The translations under genes were made by a program, and so were the position numbers. Below, one piece after another: positions 35,161-43,834 of a stretch of DNA of 64,000 bases. The notes under the pieces were generated by a model. It was not told the DNA's origin, searched no databases, and was given only the letters and a program-made list of their open reading frames with translations. Numbering within the stretch: position 1 is the first letter of the stretch; every line of letters starts with the position of its first letter. The DNA comes from Chitinophagaceae bacterium (lineage in GTDB: Bacteria > Bacteroidota > Bacteroidia > Chitinophagales > Chitinophagaceae), in NCBI GenBank assembly GCA_019638595.1, contig JAHBTJ010000001.1, positions 248,001 to 312,000 of the forward strand, in the 5' to 3' direction.

Positions 35161-36387
35161 GTGATCACTACTATTAATATCAGTGATAGAAGATTTAAGC
35201 TTACTGCCGGTGCAGGCAGCGATGCTATACATAAAGATCCTCAATATTCATACGCTGTAACACAGTTGGCGGACGGAAACGGTACTATTGCCAACGGGCT
35301 GGCTTTTACGGTTGGTGCAGGAAATGAACTGGTATGCCAGGCCGCTGAATTCTATGCGGAAAAGCTGATCGGATATGATATTGAGGAATTAATGTCGGGT
35401 TTCGGCAATTGGTTCAGGAATGTATCTAATGAACAACAGTTCAGGTGGCTGGGTCCTCACAAAGGCGTTGTACACCTGGGGCTGGCGAGTGTAACCAATG
35501 CCTGCTTCGATCTTTGGGCGAAGAAGAAAGGAGTGCCATTATGGAAATTATTAACAGACCTTACACCTGAGCAGATCGCGGATACGCTGGATCTGTCTTA
35601 CCTGGAAGACGTGCTTACAAGAGAAGAGGTGATTGATATGCTGAAGCAACAGCAGGAAGGAAGAGCGGAAAGGGAAAAGATCATTGAAAAGGGATACCCC
35701 GGGTACGATACTTCCGTAGGATGGTTTAATTATGGTGATGAAAAAATACGCGAAAATTGCAGGAAGGCCATTGATAACGGGTTTACAGCGCTAAAGCTGA
35801 AAGTGGGTTCTGCGGATGCACAACGCGACATCCGGCGTGCGGCTATTGTACGGGAGGTGGCAGGCGATGATATTAAAGTAATGGTAGATGCCAATCAGCA
35901 ATGGACATTACCACAGGCTATTGCCGTTTGCACCGAGTTAAAAAAAATGAACCCTTACTGGATTGAAGAACCTACCCATCCCGATGATGTGTTAGGTCAT
36001 CAAACACTGGCTAAAGCCATTGCGCCGTTAAAGCTTGCTGTGGGTGAACATATTCCCAACCGCATTTTATTCAAGAACTATTTACTGGCAGGCTGCGCTT
36101 CTTTTATACAGGTAGACGCGGTACGCGTAGGAGGAGTAAGCGAGTTTATAACCGTGAGCCTGCTGGCCAAAAAATTTGGTATACCCGTAGTGCCGCATGT
36201 AGGAGATATGGGGCAGTTGCACCAGCATCTTGTTTTATTCAATCACATAGCCATTGGTCACGAGGTGTTGTTCCTTGAACATATCCCGCACCTGAAAACG
36301 CATTTTGTACATCCGGTTACAATACAGAACGGAGTATATATAACACCCCGGGAAGCCGGCAGCAGTTGTGATTTGGTGGAAGAATAA
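35161..36387 (+). CDS. Enolase-superfamily sugar-acid dehydratase, L-fuconate dehydratase (FucD/ENOSF1) type
   Basis: A 408-aa enzyme with a GTG start at 35161. It contains the mandelate-racemase/fuconate-dehydratase arrangement: RWLGPHKGVVHLGLASVTNACFDLWAKKKGVPLW (cap, in pieces GPHKGVVHLGLASV), FTALKLKVGS (catalytic Lys, about 220), VMVDANQQW (metal Asp), YWIEEPTHPDD (metal Glu), VGEH (metal Glu) and VVPHVGDMGQLHQHL (catalytic His). These match the FucD group, which dehydrates L-fuconate to 2-keto-3-deoxy-L-fuconate. The cap is shorter than in some members (about 440 aa), so related acids such as L-rhamnonate or D-arabinonate are not excluded. It is followed 20 bases later by the symporter. 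Confidence 0.88.
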   Translation: MITTINISDRRFKLTAGAGSDAIHKDPQYSYAVTQLADGNGTIANGLAFTVGAGNELVCQAAEFYAEKLIGYDIEELMSGFGNWFRNVSNEQQFRWLGPHKGVVHLGLASVTNACFDLWAKKKGVPLWKLLTDLTPEQIADTLDLSYLEDVLTREEVIDMLKQQQEGRAEREKIIEKGYPGYDTSVGWFNYGDEKIRENCRKAIDNGFTALKLKVGSADAQRDIRRAAIVREVAGDDIKVMVDANQQWTLPQAIAVCTELKKMNPYWIEEPTHPDDVLGHQTLAKAIAPLKLAVGEHIPNRILFKNYLLAGCASFIQVDAVRVGGVSEFITVSLLAKKFGIPVVPHVGDMGQLHQHLVLFNHIAIGHEVLFLEHIPHLKTHFVHPVTIQNGVYITPREAGSSCDLVEE

Positions 36388-36407
36388 TATATCAAAAGAA
36401 TGTGTAA

Positions 36408-38057
36408 ATGATCTCAGGTATTGATATTGCCATAAGTATTGTGTATGTTCTTTTTATTGTCAGCATCGGGCTTTGGACCGGCAGGAGGAAGAACAGGGGG
36501 AAATCCGCCACCGGCAAAGAATATTTCTTAGCCGGCAAAACCCTGCGCTGGCCTATGATCGGGCTGGCACTGTTTGCCACCAATATTTCCTGTCTTCATT
36601 TGGTTAGCCTGGCCCAGAGCGGATTCGACTCAGGGTTGCTGAACGGGAATTTCGAGTGGATGGCGGCATTTACGCTTATCCTGTTGGCCTTGTTTTTTGT
36701 GCCTTTTTACATACGATCCGGTATCTCAACACTCCCTGATTTTTTGGAAAGAAGATATAATAAGGCCTGTCGCGACTGGCTTGCCTTTGTTTCTATAGTA
36801 TCAGCAATGATCATCCATATCGCCTTTTCTTTTTTGGCAGGCGGTATTGTGCTGGAAACACTGTTCGGGATCAATATGTATATAAGTGTCATCATTATCG
36901 CGCTGCTTACAGGCTTGTATACCATTGTGGGAGGACTGAAAGCGGTAGTGGTAACAGAAGCCATCCAGAGTGTGGTTTTAATAGGCGGGGCAATCATCAT
37001 TACATACTTTTCTTGGGATAAGGCAGGCGGGTTCGGCAACATGACCAAAGTGCTTTCGCAGCATAACGAGCTTGATAAATTAAGCATGATCCGCCCATTG
37101 GGTGACAGCAGTGGTATGAGCTGGGCGGCGGTATTCCTGGGCTATCCTGTTTTGGGCATCTGGTACTGGTGTGCCGATCAAACCATCGTTCAAAGAACAT
37201 TAGGGGCTAAAGACGAAAACAATGCCAGGGTAGGCGCTTTATTCTGCGGGTTTATAAAAATTCTACCCGTTTTTATTTTTGTATTGCCCGGTTTATTCGC
37301 TTACACGTTGTATCATTCAAATGCGATGGACTTAAGCAGCCTCCAATATACAAGTGTCAATGGTGAAACTACACTCAACACAAAAGGGATCTACACGTTA
37401 ATGATCACTCAACTGGTGCCCAAAGGTTTGATTGGCATTCTTGTAGCAGCGCTGCTTTCAGGCTTAATGAGCCAGATAGCCGGCGCGCTAAATTCTATCG
37501 CCACATTGAGCAGCTATGATCTTTATAGAAGGTTTAAACCTGAAACAACAGAAAAAAAATTAGTACAAGTTGGAAAATGGTCTGCAGGTATTGCTTTGGC
37601 TTTATCCATTGGACTGTTGCCTTTGCTCAATCAATATCAAAGTTTGTTTGAAGGCATCAATGATGTGATAGCGCATATTGCTCCTCCGATCACCTGTGTT
37701 TTCTTATTAGGCATCTTTTGGAAAAAAGCATCGGCCAGGTCGGCGCAATATACATTGTGGCTCGGCTCATTGTTAGGTGCAGCGGTTTATATCATCAATA
37801 AACTGAATCCTGAAACAGTGATTGGTAAGATACCTTTTATGATGATGGCCTGCTATCTTTTTTGTGCCTGCGTATTGATGCAGGTGATCTTTTCTTATTT
37901 ATATCCTGTACGGCATACACAACAAAGCGAAAAATTATATTGGAAATCTGTTTGGGAACCTTTGAGAGCCAGGGGATGGAACGGTATCGGTAACTATAAA
38001 ACTTTATCGGTGTTGTTGCTTTTGATCATGGGAGCGCTGTACTGGACGTTTCGATAA
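36408..38057 (+). CDS. SSS family sodium:solute (SGLT-like) symporter
   Basis: A 549-aa polytopic membrane protein with about 14 helices. The start contains AISIVYVLFIVSIGLWTGRRKNRGKSATGKEYFLAGKTLRWPMIGLALFATNIS (in pieces GKEYFLAGKTLRW and FATNISCLHLV), which is the SSS signature. Later blocks are LPDFLERRYNKACRD, GLYTIVGGLKAVVVTEAIQ and WYWCADQTIVQRTLGAKDENNARVGALFCGF (in pieces). It also has LAALLSGLMSQIAGALNS-like residues. Substrate is likely a sugar by the SGLT-like WYWCADQ-x-x-VQR motif. It gives the operon a second uptake system beside RhaT. Confidence 0.93.
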   Translation: MISGIDIAISIVYVLFIVSIGLWTGRRKNRGKSATGKEYFLAGKTLRWPMIGLALFATNISCLHLVSLAQSGFDSGLLNGNFEWMAAFTLILLALFFVPFYIRSGISTLPDFLERRYNKACRDWLAFVSIVSAMIIHIAFSFLAGGIVLETLFGINMYISVIIIALLTGLYTIVGGLKAVVVTEAIQSVVLIGGAIIITYFSWDKAGGFGNMTKVLSQHNELDKLSMIRPLGDSSGMSWAAVFLGYPVLGIWYWCADQTIVQRTLGAKDENNARVGALFCGFIKILPVFIFVLPGLFAYTLYHSNAMDLSSLQYTSVNGETTLNTKGIYTLMITQLVPKGLIGILVAALLSGLMSQIAGALNSIATLSSYDLYRRFKPETTEKKLVQVGKWSAGIALALSIGLLPLLNQYQSLFEGINDVIAHIAPPITCVFLLGIFWKKASARSAQYTLWLGSLLGAAVYIINKLNPETVIGKIPFMMMACYLFCACVLMQVIFSYLYPVRHTQQSEKLYWKSVWEPLRARGWNGIGNYKTLSVLLLLIMGALYWTFR

Positions 38058-38101
38058 AGTGTTGCATCAAGACACATGGCCATTGATAAAAAATATTGAT
38101 T

Positions 38102-40561
38102 ATGTACTTATTAACTCGGCTCAAAGCCAAAACAATCATAACAAAAGCAGCAGTTGGCACTATAGTTTGTATTGCATGGATAATCTCCGCGAACGCGCAG
38201 CCGGCTTATCAATCCAGGCTATGGTACGATGAACCTGCCGGCGCTTCGGTAAAGGATAATCCCAATGGTTGGGTAGACGATGCTGAATGGCTAAAGGCTT
38301 TGCCGGTAGGAAACGGTTTTATTGGCGCTATGGTGTTTGGCGATGTAAATAAAGAACGGCTGCAGCTCAACGAAAAAACGCTTTGGAGCGGCAGTCCTGA
38401 TGACAATAACAATCCCGAAGCTGCAAAATACATTCCGCAGATAAGAGAATTGCTGTATGCAGGTAAATACAAAGAAGCGACTGCGCTTACAAATAAAACA
38501 CAGGTATGCAAAGGCGCTGGTTCGGGCCACGGCAATGGGGCTAATGTGCCTTTTGGCTGCTTTCAAACGCTTGGTGACCTGTGGTTTGATTTTGGCAAAA
38601 AAACACCCTACAGTAATTACTACAGGGAACTGGATTTAATAAAAGGGATTGCGCTTACAAAATACCTGCAGGATGGAGTGAACTACACAAGAGAAGTTTT
38701 TGCGAGTTATCCCGACAATGCGCTGGTCATTCGTTTTACCGCCGATAAGCCTGCGGCTTTGTCATTTTCTTTATCGCTTGACCGTCCTGAAAAATTTGCT
38801 ACCACAACAGATGGAAAGAGATTGATCATGTCGGGTGTGTTGGCCAATGGTAAAGGCGGTGATGGAATGCGGTACAAAGTGTATGCTATCCCTATGCTCA
38901 CCGGCGGCAGGTTATCAGCTCATGGCAATCAATTAAAAATAACAGGGGCCAACGCCGTTACCATTCTTGTTACTGCCGCTACCAATCACCGTCTTCACTA
39001 TCCCGATTATACCGATGAAAATTTTGAGACAAGATTAAACGCTATTACAAAAAAGACGGTTTCAAAATCCTTTGCGCTGCTTCGTCAAAAGCATGTGCAG
39101 GATTTTTCTTCTTTTATGCTGCGTAACACCCTGCAATTGGGAGATGCTGATATCACTCAAATCCCTACTAATAAATTATTAGAGAAAAATCACAGCACTA
39201 AAAATGAGCAGGCGTTATATGCTTTGTATTATCAATATGGCCGGTATTTGCTGTTGTCTTCTTCAAGAAAAGGAAGCCTGCCTGCCAACCTGCAGGGTAT
39301 CTGGGCTAACAAAATACAAACGCCATGGAATGGGGATTATCATACCGATATCAATGTGCAGATGAATTATTGGCCTGCGGAAGTAACCAATCTTTCCGAT
39401 TGTCATTTGCAGTTGGCAGACCTGGTTCATTCACTTGTAAAACCCGGAACTAAAACAGCTAAAGTGCAATACAACATGAATGGCTGGTGCCTGCATCCCA
39501 TCACTAATGTATGGGGGTATACTTCCCCGGGTGAACGTGCGGGTTGGGGCATGCATGTGGGCGCCACCGCGTGGTTTTGCCAGCACTTGTGGGAACATTA
39601 TGCGTTCACCAGGGACAAAGCTTTTTTACAGCAGTCCTGGCCGGTGTTAAAAGAAGCCTGCCGTTTTTATTTTGACTGGCTGGTAAAAGATCCCGTATCG
39701 GGCAAATGGGTATCAGGCCCTGCGGTATCGCCGGAAAACTCGTTTATAGCTCCTGACGGTTCTACTGCACAAATAAGTATGGGACCTTCACATGATCAGC
39801 AGGTAGTTTATGATTTGTTTAGCAATACATTGAGAGCAGCTAAAATATTGGGATCAGGGGATAAAGCTTTTTTAGACAGCCTGCAGCAGGTTTCCTCTCA
39901 ACTGGCAAGACCATCCATTGGCTCCGATGGCCGACTGATGGAATGGATGCAGGAATTTAAAGAAACAGAACCCCGTCATCGCCATGTGTCACATCTGTTT
40001 GCTTTATTTCCCGGCAATGAAATATCGTTTTATAAAACGCCTGCATTGGCGGCAGCAGCTAAAAAATCATTAGAGGCAAGAGGCGATGGCGGTAATGGCT
40101 GGTCGCTGGCCTGGAAGATCGCTTTTTGGGCCAGACTGCACAATGGTGACAGTTCGCTCAAGCTGCTGAACAACCTGTTGCGCCCTACTACTATGATAGA
40201 AAAGGGACATGACAACCTGGGCGGCAGTTATTATAACTTATTTGATGCCTGTCCTCCATTCCAGATTGATGGCAATTTTGGAGCTACTGCGGGTATTGCT
40301 GAAATGCTGTTGCAAAGTCACGAAGATTTTATTGAGTTGTTACCAGCCCTGCCTGCCGCATGGAAAGAAGGTGAAGTAAAGGGCTTGTGTTCAAGAGGAG
40401 GTTTTATAATAGATATGAAATGGGAAAACAGCAGGATAGTGGCGGCGGCATTGACGTCGAAAAAAGGCGGCCCATGTGAAGTGAAATATGGCGAAAAACA
40501 AGCAAGACTGCAAACGAAAGCCGGTCAGCACTATGATTTGATGAAGCTGCTGGAATTATGA
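38102..40561 (+). CDS. GH95 family glycoside hydrolase (alpha-L-fucosidase/galactosidase type), copy A
   Basis: An 819-aa enzyme with an N-terminal signal peptide (ending IISANAQ), starting at ATG 38102. The N-terminal beta domain carries LPVGNGFIGAMVFGDVNKERLQLNEKTLWSG, described by the pieces LPVGNGFIGAMVFG and QLNEKTLWSG. The (alpha/alpha)6 domain has QTPWNGDYHTDINVQMNYW (about 407-425), GPAVSPENSF (candidate general-acid Glu, about 545) and PPFQIDGNFGATAGIAEML (Asp). In characterised AfcA the water-activating pair is Asn-x-Asn; here the first is Asp (DIN). Secreted to the periplasm or surface. It likely releases terminal L-sugars that feed the sugar-acid genes upstream. Confidence 0.93.
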   Translation: MYLLTRLKAKTIITKAAVGTIVCIAWIISANAQPAYQSRLWYDEPAGASVKDNPNGWVDDAEWLKALPVGNGFIGAMVFGDVNKERLQLNEKTLWSGSPDDNNNPEAAKYIPQIRELLYAGKYKEATALTNKTQVCKGAGSGHGNGANVPFGCFQTLGDLWFDFGKKTPYSNYYRELDLIKGIALTKYLQDGVNYTREVFASYPDNALVIRFTADKPAALSFSLSLDRPEKFATTTDGKRLIMSGVLANGKGGDGMRYKVYAIPMLTGGRLSAHGNQLKITGANAVTILVTAATNHRLHYPDYTDENFETRLNAITKKTVSKSFALLRQKHVQDFSSFMLRNTLQLGDADITQIPTNKLLEKNHSTKNEQALYALYYQYGRYLLLSSSRKGSLPANLQGIWANKIQTPWNGDYHTDINVQMNYWPAEVTNLSDCHLQLADLVHSLVKPGTKTAKVQYNMNGWCLHPITNVWGYTSPGERAGWGMHVGATAWFCQHLWEHYAFTRDKAFLQQSWPVLKEACRFYFDWLVKDPVSGKWVSGPAVSPENSFIAPDGSTAQISMGPSHDQQVVYDLFSNTLRAAKILGSGDKAFLDSLQQVSSQLARPSIGSDGRLMEWMQEFKETEPRHRHVSHLFALFPGNEISFYKTPALAAAAKKSLEARGDGGNGWSLAWKIAFWARLHNGDSSLKLLNNLLRPTTMIEKGHDNLGGSYYNLFDACPPFQIDGNFGATAGIAEMLLQSHEDFIELLPALPAAWKEGEVKGLCSRGGFIIDMKWENSRIVAAALTSKKGGPCEVKYGEKQARLQTKAGQHYDLMKLLEL

Positions 40562-40644
40562 CCTTATTGAATATTGGCAGCTGCCCTGCTTTTCAAGTAC
40601 CGTTAATTTGGCGTGCTGGAATTATGACCTTGTTGAATATTGGC
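40548..40644 (+). repeat. Pair of 31-base direct repeats at the 3' end of GH95 copy A
   Basis: A 31-base unit starting TGCTGGAATTATGACCTT and ending ATTGGC occurs at 40548-40578 and again at 40614-40644, differing at one position (A against G). The first copy spans the stop codon of the GH95 gene; the second lies in the intergenic gap, 66 bases later. It looks like a duplicated gene tail. Confidence 0.8.
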
Positions 40645-40744
40645 CCGATACAGGATGGAAGATTAAAAACTAATCGTATATCATTTATATTTGAATGCCT
40701 GTTGCTGCCTGTAAAACCGGATTGAACAAAATAAATTATGAATC

Positions 40745-43156
40745 ATGATCAAAAAAGTATTTTTCTTCCTGTCGTTACTTATACCGGTATTTGTCTCTGC
40801 ACAAAGCAACAGCCTTAAGCTCTGGTATAAGCAACCTGCCAATGCGACCGTTAAAGATGTGAGCGAAGGCTGGAAGAACGATCCCGAATGGCTGCGCGCC
40901 TTGCCGGTGGGCAATGGGTTTACGGGCGCCATGGTATTTGGCGACGTAAATAAGGAACGGTTACAGTTAAATGATAAAACCTTGTGGAGCGGCAGCGTGG
41001 CTGATAATGATAACCCTGATGCTTTTGCATCGCTCAATGAAATCAGGGAGCTGCTGTTTGCCGGGAAATATAAGGAGGCCACAGCGCTTACCTATAAAAC
41101 GCAGGTGTGCAAAGGCGCGGGATCGGGGCATGGCAACGGCAGCACTGTTCCTTTTGGCTGTTTTCAAACCCTGGGCGACCTGTGGATTGATTTCAATAAA
41201 ACGGCAGGATACAAAAACTATTACCGCGACCTGGACCTGGTGACCGGTATCGCGAGTGTACGCTACGAGCAGGAGGGCATTATTTATAAAAGAGAGATCT
41301 TTGCCAGCTATCCCGATAAAGTACTGGTCGTGCGCCTGTCCGCTTCCAAACCTGGCAGCATTTCGTTTACCATGGGTATGGATCGCCCCGAACGGTTTAC
41401 AACCGCTGCGCTTACAGACAGGTTAAGCATGAGTGGTGTAATGAACAATGGCGCCGGTGGCGATGGTATGCAGTATACGGTAGAGGCAGTACCTGTACTA
41501 AAGGGAGGAAAGCTCTCTGTGAAAGGCAATACGTTGCAGGTGAATAAGGCGAATGAGGTAACGCTGATCATCAGCTCTGCTACCAACTACCGCTTACATT
41601 ATCCCGATTACGTTAATCCCGGTTATAAAAGTGAGCTGGCAAATACGCTGGCTGCCGCTACCGGCAAGCCATATGCGCAATTGCGGAAAGATCATGTAGC
41701 TGATTTTTCTTCCTTCATGAGCAGGGTAACGCTGCGTTTGGGCGATCACGCGCAAGCCCAAACACCTACCGATGAATTGCTGGCGCTGAACAAACGATCG
41801 CAGAACGAACAATATTTGTATGCCCTGTATTTTCAGTATGGGCGCTATTTATTGCTCTCTTCTTCAAGAAAAGGAAGTTTACCGGCCAACCTACAGGGCA
41901 TGTGGGCTAATAAAATACAAACGCCCTGGAACTGCGACTATCATACTGATGTGAATGTGCAGATGAACTATTGGCCGGTAGAAGTGGGCAATTTATCGGA
42001 AAGCCATTTGCAATTGACAGACCTGATAGAATCGCTGAAAGCGCCCGGCGAAAAAACAGCGGCTACGCATTATCATGCAGGCGGGTGGGTAATGCATCCT
42101 ATCACCAATGTATGGGGATTTACGGCGCCGGGAGAGCATCCCAGTTGGGGGTTGCATGTGGGCGCCAGCGCGTGGCTGAGCCAGCATTTGTGGGAGCATT
42201 ACGCATTTACGTTAGATAAAGATTACCTGCGCCGCGTATTTCCTGTGCTGCAGGGAGCTGCTGCTTTTTACCTCGACTGGCTGGTAAAAGATCCTGCAAC
42301 GGGCAGGCTCATTTCGGGGCCCGCGGCGTCACCGGAAAATACTTTTGAAGCGCCGGATGGCAGCACCGGCAGCATCAGTATGGGGCCGGCGCATGATCAC
42401 CAGGTGATCTATAACCTGTTTACCAATACCCTGCTGGCGGCTCAAGCATTAGGTATACAAAATGAAAGCATAACCAAAATAGCGGAAGCTAAATCGCAAT
42501 TGCCTGAACCCTCTATAGGCGGTGATGGCAGGCTGATGGAATGGGCGCATGAATTCCCTGAAAAAGAACCACAGCACAGGCACGTGTCGCACCTGTTCGC
42601 GCTATACCCCGGCAGCCAGGTATCGTATTATCAAACGCCTGCATTGGCGGCCGCGGCGCGCAAATCGCTTGAGGTACGGGGTGATGGTGGAACGGGATGG
42701 TCGCTGGCAATGAAAATAAGCTTTTGGGCCAGGCTGCACGATGGGGATCATGCATTGAAGCTGTTAAACAGGCTGCTGAATCCTGTTCAGTCGAGCGATG
42801 TGGAAATGACCAATAGCGGCGGCACTTACGACAACCTGTTTTGCGCGCATCCGCCCTTCCAGATAGATGGGAATTTTGGCGGAACTGCCGGCATAGCGGA
42901 AATGTTATTGCAGAGTCATGAAGCGTTTATTGAATTATTACCCGCATTACCTGCCCTATGGAAAGAAGGAGAAGTAAAAGGGCTTTGTGCAAGGGGAGGC
43001 TTTGAGCTTGACATAAAATGGAAAGAAGGGAAATTACACAGCGCCTCGCTGCATTCCAAAAAAGGCGGTACCTGTAAGCTGCGGTACGGGCAAAAGGAAA
43101 TGACCATTGCAACAGAGTCCGGTAAAACCTATATGCTGGGCGAATTGCTGAAATAA
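40745..43156 (+). CDS. GH95 family glycoside hydrolase, tandem copy B
   Basis: An 803-aa signal-peptide protein (IPVFVSAQS cleavage region). It is a close paralogue of copy A over its whole length, with the same block order: LPVGNGFTGAMVFGDVNKE, QLNDKTLWSG, GSGHGNGSTVPFGCFQTLGDLW, TPWNCDYHTDVNVQMNYW, SGPAASPENTFEAPDGS and FQIDGNFGGTAGIAEML. The same Asn-to-Asp change (DVN) is present, so it predates the duplication or is shared by the subfamily. Signal peptide and catalytic Glu are conserved. It ends the long operon and is followed by a terminator. Confidence 0.93.
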   Translation: MIKKVFFFLSLLIPVFVSAQSNSLKLWYKQPANATVKDVSEGWKNDPEWLRALPVGNGFTGAMVFGDVNKERLQLNDKTLWSGSVADNDNPDAFASLNEIRELLFAGKYKEATALTYKTQVCKGAGSGHGNGSTVPFGCFQTLGDLWIDFNKTAGYKNYYRDLDLVTGIASVRYEQEGIIYKREIFASYPDKVLVVRLSASKPGSISFTMGMDRPERFTTAALTDRLSMSGVMNNGAGGDGMQYTVEAVPVLKGGKLSVKGNTLQVNKANEVTLIISSATNYRLHYPDYVNPGYKSELANTLAAATGKPYAQLRKDHVADFSSFMSRVTLRLGDHAQAQTPTDELLALNKRSQNEQYLYALYFQYGRYLLLSSSRKGSLPANLQGMWANKIQTPWNCDYHTDVNVQMNYWPVEVGNLSESHLQLTDLIESLKAPGEKTAATHYHAGGWVMHPITNVWGFTAPGEHPSWGLHVGASAWLSQHLWEHYAFTLDKDYLRRVFPVLQGAAAFYLDWLVKDPATGRLISGPAASPENTFEAPDGSTGSISMGPAHDHQVIYNLFTNTLLAAQALGIQNESITKIAEAKSQLPEPSIGGDGRLMEWAHEFPEKEPQHRHVSHLFALYPGSQVSYYQTPALAAAARKSLEVRGDGGTGWSLAMKISFWARLHDGDHALKLLNRLLNPVQSSDVEMTNSGGTYDNLFCAHPPFQIDGNFGGTAGIAEMLLQSHEAFIELLPALPALWKEGEVKGLCARGGFELDIKWKEGKLHSASLHSKKGGTCKLRYGQKEMTIATESGKTYMLGELLK

Positions 43157-43179
43157 GCAGGGCATACATTAGTTTTGAG

Positions 43180-43200
43180 GCAACCCTCCCGGTTGCTTTT
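43180..43200 (+). terminator. Intrinsic terminator at the end of the GH95 operon
   Basis: GCAACC (43180-43185), a five-base loop CTCCC, and GGTTGC (43191-43196) are followed by a T run. It lies 23 bases after the GH95 copy B stop. Confidence 0.75.
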
Positions 43201-43313
43201 TGTGAAAATCGTTTATTATTTACCAGGGAGGCAGGTTGTAAAAAAATCATTATGATATATAGCGGGGCAGGCTGGCAAAACAGGTTGCTCCTTAGTTTTG
43301 TAAAGGTGGATGT

Positions 43314-43721
43314 ATGGAGCGTCTAAGTACTACAATCAGGTTGCTGTTATGGGTTGCCCTTATACTATTTTTAGTATTGGTGGCGGGAGCAATATATTTT
43401 GTAAGAAAACCGGCGGCTACATTTCCAAAATATTCAATTGTACAGGGGGATCCTGCTTTTGAATATGGAGAAAGAATTTTCATTTCGGACTGCTCGGTGT
43501 GTCATGTTACCAAAAAACGGTTGCACAATCATCTCAAGGGGGTGGTAGACAGGGTAGGGGAAGACTATTTGAAGTTATATATAACAAAGCAGGATTCATT
43601 GGTTCAGTCTGGGGATACCTACGCATTACAATTGAAAGAAGTGTGGAGTAATATGGGCAACAGCCATAATTTTAATTATACAGCTAATGAACTGGCGGCA
43701 TTAATTGAATACCTCAGATAA
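43314..43721 (+). CDS. Membrane-anchored monoheme class I cytochrome c
   Basis: A 135-aa protein with one N-terminal helix (about residues 9-29) followed by a cytochrome c domain: YGERIFISDCSVCHVTKKR with a single CSVCH heme site (about 60-64), then LHNHLKGVVDRVG, and an axial-Met candidate in VWSNMGNSHNFN. The end TANELAALIEYLR is typical of small c-type domains. Anchored in the inner membrane facing the periplasm. Its oxidase partner is not in the window. It is preceded by a 157-base gap after the GH95 operon, and the neighbours give no job. Confidence 0.88.
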   Translation: MERLSTTIRLLLWVALILFLVLVAGAIYFVRKPAATFPKYSIVQGDPAFEYGERIFISDCSVCHVTKKRLHNHLKGVVDRVGEDYLKLYITKQDSLVQSGDTYALQLKEVWSNMGNSHNFNYTANELAALIEYLR

Positions 43722-43736
43722 AGTAATATACTCAAA

Positions 43737-43833
43737 AAGAAACGATATATGAGCTTGCTGGCAGTGATGGCAACAGTTGCTGTTGTAAATTGCTGCAGGT
43801 TTATTGCCGGGAGCGGGAAAATTTTTAAATAGC
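43737..43833 (+). pseudogene. Frameshifted remnant of the SanA/YdcF-type gene found intact at 45862-46500
   Basis: This stretch aligns with the 5' part of the intact gene: an identical AAGAAACGATATAT (43737-43750 against 45871-45884), then a shared GCAACAGTTGCTGTT, and GGTTT followed by GGGAAAATTTTTAAATA. A 71-base internal deletion changes the reading frame. What remains encodes only a 27-codon ORF ending at 43832. It flanks the beta-helix gene on the other side from the intact copy, so the region looks duplicated and then decayed. Confidence 0.8.
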
Positions 43834-43834
43834 C

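Noticed and set aside
43749-43832. 27-codon ORF as a real small protein
   Set aside because: It is the frameshifted remnant of a larger gene present intact nearby.
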